A stretch of DNA of 21,192 bases from Salinarimonas sp052380005 (GTDB lineage: Bacteria > Pseudomonadota > Alphaproteobacteria > Rhizobiales > Beijerinckiaceae). Of the stretch, positions 16,501 to 21,192 are shown piece after piece (position 1 is the first letter of the stretch; every line of letters starts with the position of its first letter). A program made the position numbers and the translations under genes. The notes under the pieces were generated by a model. That model did not search any database. It was not told the origin of the DNA and was given only the letters and a program-made list of their open reading frames with translations. Location: NCBI GenBank assembly GCA_052380005.1, contig JBQTCJ010000079.1; one strand, given 5' to 3'.

Positions 16501-18403
16501 CTTCGACGAGGCGAGCCAGGTGCGCCCGGAGGATGCGCTCGGCGTGCTCGCCCGGGCCGATCGCGTCGTCGTGGTCGGCGACGCGAAGCAGCTGCCGCCC
16601 ACGAGCTTCTTCGATCGGCTGATGGCCGAAGCGGTGCCCGCGGAGGAGGAGGAGGCGCAGGACGACACCGACGACGCGCTCGCCGGCGCGGCCAAGGCGA
16701 CGGAGCTGGAATCGATCCTCACCCTGTGCGAGGCCCGCGGCCTGCCGCGGACGCGCCTGCGCTGGCACTACCGCTCGCGCCACCCCTCGCTCATCGCGGT
16801 GTCGAACGCGGAGTTCTACGATCACGACCTCGTGCTGCCGCCCTCGCCGCAGGCGGAGCGGGGCGCGCAGGGCCTCGTCGCCACCCGCGTCCCCGGCGCC
16901 TACGACCGAGGCGGCACGCGCACGAACGCCGTGGAGGCCCGCGCGGTCGTCGAGGCGGCGGCGCGCCATTCCCGCGAGCGGCCGGGGGAGTCGCTCGGCA
17001 TCGTCACCTTCTCCACCGCCCAGCGCGACCTCGTCTCGCTGCACCTCGACGAGGCGCGCCGCGCCGACCCTACGCTAGACGCCTTCATCGTGGCGCGCGA
17101 GGGCGGGGAGAGCCTGTTCGTCAAGAACTTGGAGAACGTGCAGGGCGACGAGCGCGACGTGATCCTCATCAGCGTCGGCTACGGCCCGCGCCGGGCGGGC
17201 GAGCCGCTCGACACGATGGCGTTCGGGCCGGTCTCGTCGGACGGGGGAGAGCGGCGGCTCAACGTGCTGTTCACCCGCGCGCGGCTGCGCTGCGAGGTCT
17301 TCGTCTCCTTCTCGAGCGGGGACATCGACCTCGCCCGCGGTCGCGGGCGCGGCCCCGCCGCGCTCAGGCGGTTCCTCGCCTATGCCGAGACGGGCGTGCT
17401 GGAGACGGCCGGCGCCACGGGGCGCGACCCCGAGAGCGGCTTCGAGGAGGATGTCGCGCGCGTCGTCGCCGGCCTCGGATACCTCGCCGATCCGCAGGTC
17501 GGGCACGCGGGCTTCCGCATCGATCTCGCGATCCGCCATCCCGAGAGGCCGGGGCGCTGGATGCTCGCGGTCGAATGCGACGGCGCGAGCTATCACGGCG
17601 CTCTGTGGGCGCGCGAGCGCGACCGCCTGCGCCAGGAGATCCTGGAGGGCATGGGCTGGCGCTTCCACCGGATCTGGAGCACGGACTGGTACTACCACCG
17701 CGAGGCCGAGATCATGCGTCTGCGCGCGGCGCTCGAGGCCGCGCAGGCCGAGCCGCCGCCCGCGCCGGCGCCACCGCCCGCACCTCCACGGAAGAACGAG
17801 CACGACATGCTCGTGCCCGACACAGCGCCGCTCCACGGCGCGCCCGGCCCCGCCGCCGGCGACCCCTACCGCGCCGCCGCGCCGGTCGCCCCGCGGGGCG
17901 TCGAGCCGCACGAGGCGCGCCTGTCGGACGTCGCGCGCATGGTCCGCGAGATCGTCGCCGTCGAAGGCCCGATCCACGCCGACGAGATCGCCCGCCGCTA
18001 CGCCGCCGCCTTCGGCGCGCAGCGCGCCGGGGCACGCATCGCCGAGACGGTCGCGCGCGGCCTCTCGGCTGCGGCCGCGCGCCGGGAAGGCCTCGGCGAG
18101 AGCGACGACGCGCTCGTGGTCGAGCGCGGGTTCTGGATGACGCGGGCGCAGCAGTCCGCACCGCCGGTGCGCGACCGGAGCGACGCGCCCCCCTACACGC
18201 GCCAGCCTTCGATGATCGCCGCCGCGGAGATCCGCGCCGCGCTGGGGCGGGCGATCGCCGACAACGGCGCCCTGTCGCACGAGGAGGCCGTCACCGCCGT
18301 GGCGCGCCTGCTCGGCTTCCAGCGTACGGGATCGGAGCTGCGGGCGCGCATCGGCGAGGCGTTGGACGAGACGGCGACCGAGGCCGCTTCTCGCCCGCGC
18401 TGA
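13532..18403 (+). CDS. DUF4011-helicase-Vsr-like nuclease-DUF3320 protein, candidate anti-phage factor
   Basis: This is a giant multidomain protein of 1,623 residues. The N-terminal part (to about 310) is DUF4011-like, with TRLIETGTRNRLVHVNR and GVNILYLAIGFLRWYED. A superfamily-1 helicase follows: Walker A GPPGTGKS (364-371), Walker B DEAS (992-995), GDAKQLPP (1016-1023), RWHYRSRHPSLI (from 1077), NLENVQGDERDV (from 1199) and RLNVLFTRAR (1242-1251). About 620 residues, largely helical, lie between Walker A and Walker B. Residues 1304-1420 form a Vsr/MTES_1575-like PD-(D/E)XK nuclease with E1305/E1306, D1331, E1348-C-D1350-G and GWRFHRIWSTDWY. A Pro-rich linker leads to a DUF3320-like end (MVREIVAVEGPIHADEIARR). 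I chose the GTG at 13532, which has AGGAG 7 nt upstream. The GTG at 13490 would add 14 residues. The architecture is that of stand-alone defence candidates; an anti-phage role here is inferred. Confidence 0.92.
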   Translation: MDDQPSARTNRTRLEAELAAARTRLIETGTRNRLVHVNRASKRPATLAVGVPDTEVLFARLVREGRALRFAPDPVLAARAAAGAREEDEPLADENAAEGGGAFRTPMTLPDAVLDEDEEDEEDAADTSPALSAPAGPRPDTLATRLGPAALDKRLLRFFRDARLLEEEQGVNILYLAIGFLRWYEDERTDVPREAPLVLVPVSLVRDARRSTFDLRAREEDIGLNLPLAERLRELGVTLPPIPEAEDWTLATYFDSVMEAVSGKPRWGVDRGGVELGLFSFAKLLMFHDLEPEKWPGRAILDHPLLHGLLVEGFPEAPAPPVVVPGALDRRFRPSDLLHVVDADHSQTLAIETVRAGGNLVVQGPPGTGKSQTIANLLAAAAHDGLSVLFVAEKMVALEVVHARLERAGLGPLCLELHSRAANKRLVAQELGRTLEARADAPDLARSERRLAEVRDALNAASEGLHAPLGESGTTPHRALGDLARAAGLGLPPPTVAIEGLANADARSWETLVAQVAGLAELVARHGRADDHPWRGATRLALQPLDLERLAPSCAALAEVLPHRVEASGRYAEALGRAAPRTLGEMAGLARALDALAQAPGGPEMRDALVALPEAVLARCEALLAEAAEAIAAIEADLPLFAPAALEARTADVRAALARGAGSFFARLGGGYRRAVAELATWITGDLPREPAERLALLDRLIALRQRLATLDEVGAQARDTLGPLWAGRRTDVASLRAILAWRRGPAAILGADLAGRWPRLRAYAGDARLAKASADVDALASESREAASTVLDTLGLDLPRAFGVARLEAIPLAALAERLAGWRDGTARFPEWRALAQAQAALAEAGADDLARRLADGRLAPGAALEELRHARAEALWTRALAERPGLATLEGLPRGELVAEFARLEHARRGEVAALIRARHAAAMPRGGSGEMAVIRGEIAKKRGHVALRRLVARAGSALQRIKPIFLMSPLSVAQYLEPGRIRFDLVVFDEASQVRPEDALGVLARADRVVVVGDAKQLPPTSFFDRLMAEAVPAEEEEAQDDTDDALAGAAKATELESILTLCEARGLPRTRLRWHYRSRHPSLIAVSNAEFYDHDLVLPPSPQAERGAQGLVATRVPGAYDRGGTRTNAVEARAVVEAAARHSRERPGESLGIVTFSTAQRDLVSLHLDEARRADPTLDAFIVAREGGESLFVKNLENVQGDERDVILISVGYGPRRAGEPLDTMAFGPVSSDGGERRLNVLFTRARLRCEVFVSFSSGDIDLARGRGRGPAALRRFLAYAETGVLETAGATGRDPESGFEEDVARVVAGLGYLADPQVGHAGFRIDLAIRHPERPGRWMLAVECDGASYHGALWARERDRLRQEILEGMGWRFHRIWSTDWYYHREAEIMRLRAALEAAQAEPPPAPAPPPAPPRKNEHDMLVPDTAPLHGAPGPAAGDPYRAAAPVAPRGVEPHEARLSDVARMVREIVAVEGPIHADEIARRYAAAFGAQRAGARIAETVARGLSAAAARREGLGESDDALVVERGFWMTRAQQSAPPVRDRSDAPPYTRQPSMIAAAEIRAALGRAIADNGALSHEEAVTAVARLLGFQRTGSELRARIGEALDETATEAASRPR

Positions 18404-18408
18404 GCCGC

Positions 18409-19494
18409 TCACCGTGTCGGGCGGCGGTCCCCGGCGCCGCGGCTCCCGGCGCGGGCCGCCGCCGTGCCGCCGCGCACCCCGCGCGGAGGGGCGACGGACG
18501 GGCGGAAGACGAGGTCGACCTGCCACAGTTCCTGGAGCGCCTTCGGGTCCACCCCGGAGATGCGTTCGATCAGCATCTCGCCGATGCGGTAGCCCGCGCG
18601 GCGGATGGGGGAGAGCGTCGTCGCGAGCGGCGGGTCGAAAGTCTCCGCCTTGAGGAAGGGCAGGGCGTCGTCGTGCGCGATGACCGAGACGTCACGCCCC
18701 ACGGCGAGGCCGAGATCGCGCGCGGCGCGATAGACGCCGAGCGCGAGCAGCACGCTCGAGGCGAGGAAGGCCGTGGGCCGCTCCGCCGCCTCGAGCATGG
18801 CCCGGGCGAGCCGGTAGCCGACCTCCTCCGTCATCGGCGCATTCGTGACCCGGCCCGGCGCGGCCGAGAGCCCGCGCGCGGCGAGGGCGCCGCGATAGCC
18901 GTGCTCGCGGTCGCGCGCGAAGGTCAGCGCGGCGTCCCCGTTCAGCAGCGCGACGTCGGTGTGGCCGAGGTCGAGCAGCAGCGCGGTGGCCCGGGCGAAC
19001 GCGTCCTCGTTGTCGATGTCGAGATAGGCGTAGGGCAGCGTCTCCTGCGTGCGGCCGTGCACCACGAACGGCGCGCCGAGCGCGGTGAGCTCGGCTATGC
19101 GCGGATCGTGCAGCGTCGGCGAGGAGAGAACGAACCCGTCGACGCGTCCGGCGTTGACGAGACGTCGGTACGTCTCGAGCTCCTCGTGGGGCGGCGTCGC
19201 CCGCAGCGACAGCTCCATCTCGGTGCGCGCGATCATCTCCGCCAGGCCGGCCAGGAGTTCGAAGAAATGTGGGTCGACCAGCAGGTTGCGCTCGACCGGA
19301 AACAGGATCGCGACGGTCCCGGCCCGGCCGGTGGCGAGGCGCCGCGCCGCCGGGTTCGGTCGGTAGTTGAACTGGCGCGCCGCCTCGAGCACCTGCCTGC
19401 GCGTCGCCTCGGCGACGTCGGGATAGCCGTTGAGCGCCCGCGAGACGGTCGTCTGCGAGATTCCCAGGTGCGCGGCAAGTTCCTTTAGATTCAT
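18409..19494 (-). CDS. LacI-family transcriptional repressor (ThuR/AglR-like)
   Basis: This is a sugar-responsive DNA-binding repressor of 361 residues. The helix-turn-helix MNLKELAAHLGISQTTVSRALNG... occupies residues 1-20 or so, and the hinge helix segment NPAARRLATG lies near 48-57. The periplasmic-binding-protein-like sensor domain follows, with AFLASSVLLALGVYRAARDLGL and VSVIAHDDALPFLKAETFDPPLATTL typical of LacI/GalR proteins. The C-terminal 30 residues are a low-complexity Ala/Gly/Arg tail. The gene is divergent from the ThuE-like binding protein, and palindromic operators lie between them, one only 10 bp before its own ATG, suggesting autoregulation. The ligand is probably trehalose, maltose or a related alpha-glucoside, inferred from the neighbour. 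Its end is 5 bp from the end of the giant helicase gene (convergent). Confidence 0.95.
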   Translation of the reverse strand: MNLKELAAHLGISQTTVSRALNGYPDVAEATRRQVLEAARQFNYRPNPAARRLATGRAGTVAILFPVERNLLVDPHFFELLAGLAEMIARTEMELSLRATPPHEELETYRRLVNAGRVDGFVLSSPTLHDPRIAELTALGAPFVVHGRTQETLPYAYLDIDNEDAFARATALLLDLGHTDVALLNGDAALTFARDREHGYRGALAARGLSAAPGRVTNAPMTEEVGYRLARAMLEAAERPTAFLASSVLLALGVYRAARDLGLAVGRDVSVIAHDDALPFLKAETFDPPLATTLSPIRRAGYRIGEMLIERISGVDPKALQELWQVDLVFRPSVAPPRGVRGGTAAARAGSRGAGDRRPTR

Positions 19495-19504
19495 ACCGCT
19501 CGTC

Positions 19505-19516
19505 CAAAGCGCTTTG
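19505..19516. promoter_or_regulatory. LacI-type operator O1 (CAAAGCGCTTTG)
   Basis: This perfect 12-bp palindrome with a central CG is the usual shape of a LacI/GalR-family site. It lies 10 bp before the repressor's own ATG and at about +1 of its predicted promoter. Confidence 0.75.
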
Positions 19517-19523
19517 AGACCGC

Positions 19524-19552
19524 ATTGTGCGAGGTTTCAGAGTATCGTGCAA
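19524..19552 (-). promoter_or_regulatory. Predicted promoter of the LacI-family gene
   Basis: On the minus strand the -35 is TTGCAC (19547-19552, three of six) and the -10 is CACAAT (19524-19529, four of six), with a 17-bp spacer. The start would fall near 19517, at the edge of operator O1. Confidence 0.4.
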
Positions 19553-19614
19553 GGCTTTCCGCGTATGCGAAAAGATATGTTGCAGTGCAAAACAGAAAAT
19601 GATGCGACGCTTCC

Positions 19615-19642
19615 TTGACAGGTTACCCCACGTCGTTCTACG
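19615..19642 (+). promoter_or_regulatory. Predicted promoter of the sugar-binding protein gene
   Basis: The -35 is a perfect TTGACA (19615-19620). With a 16-bp spacer the -10 is TCTACG (19637-19642), three of six. The start would fall near 19649, the first base of operator O2, so bound repressor would block initiation. Confidence 0.5.
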
Positions 19643-19648
19643 GCTTTC

Positions 19649-19662
19649 CCAAAGCGCTTTGG
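19649..19662. promoter_or_regulatory. LacI-type operator O2 (CCAAAGCGCTTTGG)
   Basis: This perfect 14-bp palindrome contains the same 12-bp core as O1. The two centres are 145 bp apart, which would allow DNA looping between repressor dimers. Confidence 0.78.
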
Positions 19663-19795
19663 ATGCGCAACGTGGGGAGACCCGGACCGCTTCGGGAGCG
19701 ACCCTCGATGTCGCGAGCCGGGGCGTTCGTCTGAACGGAGTCCAAGGGCGGCGATGTGCAACGGCGCTCGCCGGCAGCAAGGGAGGACATCACGC

Positions 19796-21073
19796 ATGCA
19801 CGTTCGCACTCTCATCGGCGCCTCGGCGCTGGCGTTGACGGCGGCGCTCGCCGCCGGCGGGGCGCAGGCGCAGGGCGCCTCGATCTCGATCTCCTGCGGC
19901 GCGCTGGGCCAGGAGCTCGACATCTGCCGCGACGGCGCGGAGGCCTGGGCCGAGGCGACCGGCAACACGGTGACGGTGGTCTCGACGCCGAACTCCTCGA
20001 CGGAGCGCCTCGCGCTCTACCAGCAGCTGCTGGCGGCCGGCGCGGCGGACATCGACGTCTTCCAGATCGACGTGATCTGGCCCGGCATCCTGGCCGACCA
20101 CTTCATCGATCTCGCGCCCTTCATGGACGGCGCGCAGGACGAGCACTTCGAGGCGATCGTGGAGAACAACACGATCGAAGGGCGTCTCGTCGCCATGCCC
20201 TGGTTCACCGACGCGGGGCTGCTCTACTACCGCTCCGACCTGCTCGAGAAGCACGGCTTCGAGGTGCCCACCACTTGGCAGGAGATGACCGAGACCGCCA
20301 AGGCCATCCAGGACGCCGAGCGGGCCGAGGGCAACGGCCAGATGTGGGGCTTCGTGTTCCAGGGCCGCGCCTACGAAGGCCTGACCTGCAACGCGCTCGA
20401 GTGGGTCGACGCCTTCGGCGGCGGTTCCATCGTCGATCCCGACGGCACGGTGACGATCGACAACCCCAACGCTGTCGCCGCGCTCGATCTGGCCTCGACC
20501 TGGATCGGGAACATCACGCCGGAGGGCGTGCTGAACTACGCCGAGGAGGAGGCGCGCGGCGTCTTCCAGTCCGGCAACGCCGTGTTCATGCGCAACTGGC
20601 CCTACGCCTACCCGCTCGCCAACGGCGCGGACAGCCCCATCTCCGGCAACGTCGGCGTCGCGGCCCTGCCGAAGGGCGGCGAGGACGGCAAGAACACCGG
20701 CACGCTCGGCGGCTGGCAGCTCGCCGTCTCGCAGTACTCGGAGGAGCAGGAGGCTGCCGCCGACCTCGTGCGCTACCTGACGTCCTACGAGGAGCAGAAG
20801 CGCCGCGCCATCGTCGGCGCCTACAACCCGACGATCGCCGCGCTCTACGAGGACCAGGAGGTGCTCGACGCGGTGCCGTTCTTCGGCGACCTGTACGACA
20901 CGTTCGTCAACGCGGTGGCGCGTCCCTCGCGTCCGACCGGCGAGGCCTACAACCAGGTCTCGGCGGAGTTCTGGGAGGCGAGCCACAACGTGCTCACTGG
21001 CAGTGCCACGGCCGAGGAGGCCCTGGCCGACCTGCAGTCGCAGCTCGAGCGCATGAGCCGTCGCGGCTGGTGA
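19796..21073 (+). CDS. thuE: Trehalose/maltose-type ABC transporter substrate-binding protein (ThuE-like)
   Basis: This periplasmic solute-binding protein of family 1 has 425 residues. It starts with a signal peptide (MHVRTLIGASALALTAALAAG...) whose likely cleavage is after AQA at residues 23-25. The mature part strongly resembles rhizobial ThuE and archaeal trehalose/maltose-binding proteins. Matching stretches are STERLALYQQLLAAG, DIDVFQIDVIWPGILADHF, MPWFTDAGLLYYRSDLLEKH, WGFVFQGRAYEGLTCNALEW and NAVFMRNWPYAYPLANG. The ATG at 19796 has GGGAGG 9 nt upstream; the upstream ATG at 19754 lacks such a site. It is the first gene of what should be a sugar uptake operon, but the permease and ATPase genes would lie beyond the right edge. 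Repression by the divergent LacI protein through O2 is expected. The exact sugar is inferred from similarity. Confidence 0.93.
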   Translation: MHVRTLIGASALALTAALAAGGAQAQGASISISCGALGQELDICRDGAEAWAEATGNTVTVVSTPNSSTERLALYQQLLAAGAADIDVFQIDVIWPGILADHFIDLAPFMDGAQDEHFEAIVENNTIEGRLVAMPWFTDAGLLYYRSDLLEKHGFEVPTTWQEMTETAKAIQDAERAEGNGQMWGFVFQGRAYEGLTCNALEWVDAFGGGSIVDPDGTVTIDNPNAVAALDLASTWIGNITPEGVLNYAEEEARGVFQSGNAVFMRNWPYAYPLANGADSPISGNVGVAALPKGGEDGKNTGTLGGWQLAVSQYSEEQEAAADLVRYLTSYEEQKRRAIVGAYNPTIAALYEDQEVLDAVPFFGDLYDTFVNAVARPSRPTGEAYNQVSAEFWEASHNVLTGSATAEEALADLQSQLERMSRRGW

Positions 21074-21192
21074 TCCGCGACGCGCTCCCCCCGGGAGCCA
21101 GAGACGTCGGCGCCCCCCCGCCCCCCTAACCGCCCCGCCGCCCCCCCCCCCCCCCCCCGGGGTAGAACCGCCCCGGCCCCGGGCCGGCCCGC
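21074..21192. other. Low-complexity C/G tail with an 18-C homopolymer
   Basis: After the binding-protein stop the sequence degenerates into C-rich DNA, with several runs of six or seven C and an uninterrupted run of 18 C at 21141-21158. Nothing codes here and no promoter or terminator is visible. It looks like poor sequence at a contig end rather than natural intergenic DNA. Confidence 0.7.

Larger units (their letters stand above)
19495..19795. promoter_or_regulatory. Divergent control region, LacI repressor / sugar-binding protein
   Basis: This 301-bp gap is visibly less GC-rich than the rest of the window, notably at 19540-19620. It holds two identical palindromes, a predicted promoter for each flanking gene, and a leader of about 147 nt before the binding-protein start. 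I see no further gene in it. Confidence 0.8.

Noticed and set aside
14413..19488. Plus-strand open frame of about 1,690 codons overlapping the giant helicase and the LacI gene
   Set aside because: Its sequence is almost entirely Arg, Ala, Gly and Pro, with no motifs. It is a frame shadow of the helicase and the complement of the repressor.

Overview
The window is very GC-rich DNA with tightly packed genes, typical of an alphaproteobacterium. The order Hyphomicrobiales (Rhizobiales) fits best. This rests on the sigma-54 activator, the alphaproteobacterial style of YidC, Der and the AarF-like kinase, and a ThuE-type sugar-binding protein facing a LacI repressor. No species is claimed. All genes share the same GC-rich codon habit. 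Both window edges are low-complexity: a 15-bp tandem repeat at the left and an 18-C homopolymer at the right.

Left third (1-8323): a possible partial ORF runs off the left edge. A sigma-54-dependent response regulator (minus strand) is divergent from an oligoendopeptidase F (pepF), followed by an AarF/UbiB-like kinase and a small two-helix membrane protein. Next come a UspF-like universal stress protein (minus), a divergent 12-helix MFS transporter and a convergent small lipoprotein. An FNR/FixK-type box lies between the stress protein and the transporter, centred 41.5 bp upstream of a predicted start site for the stress gene.

Middle (8424-13414): a housekeeping block. rpmH-rnpA-yidC is read leftward as one operon (ribosomal protein L34, RNase P protein, membrane insertase) from a well-formed promoter near 11150. 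Divergently, a YfgM-like membrane-anchored TPR protein precedes the ribosome-assembly GTPase gene der. The bamB gene that separates these two in enterobacteria is missing here. RnpA carries an inserted segment and an Arg/Pro-rich tail.

Right third (13415-21192): the most interesting gene is a single giant protein of about 1,620 residues. Its order is a DUF4011-like N-terminus, a split superfamily-1 helicase, a Vsr/MTES_1575-like nuclease and a DUF3320-like C-terminus. This matches a class of stand-alone candidate anti-phage proteins, and the gene has its own predicted promoter. It ends 5 bp from the end of a LacI-family repressor, which is divergent from a ThuE-like trehalose/maltose-binding protein. 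The 301-bp gap between those two holds two copies of the palindrome CAAAGCGCTTTG, each at the predicted transcription start of one of the two genes. The permease and ATPase genes expected after the binding protein would lie beyond the right edge.
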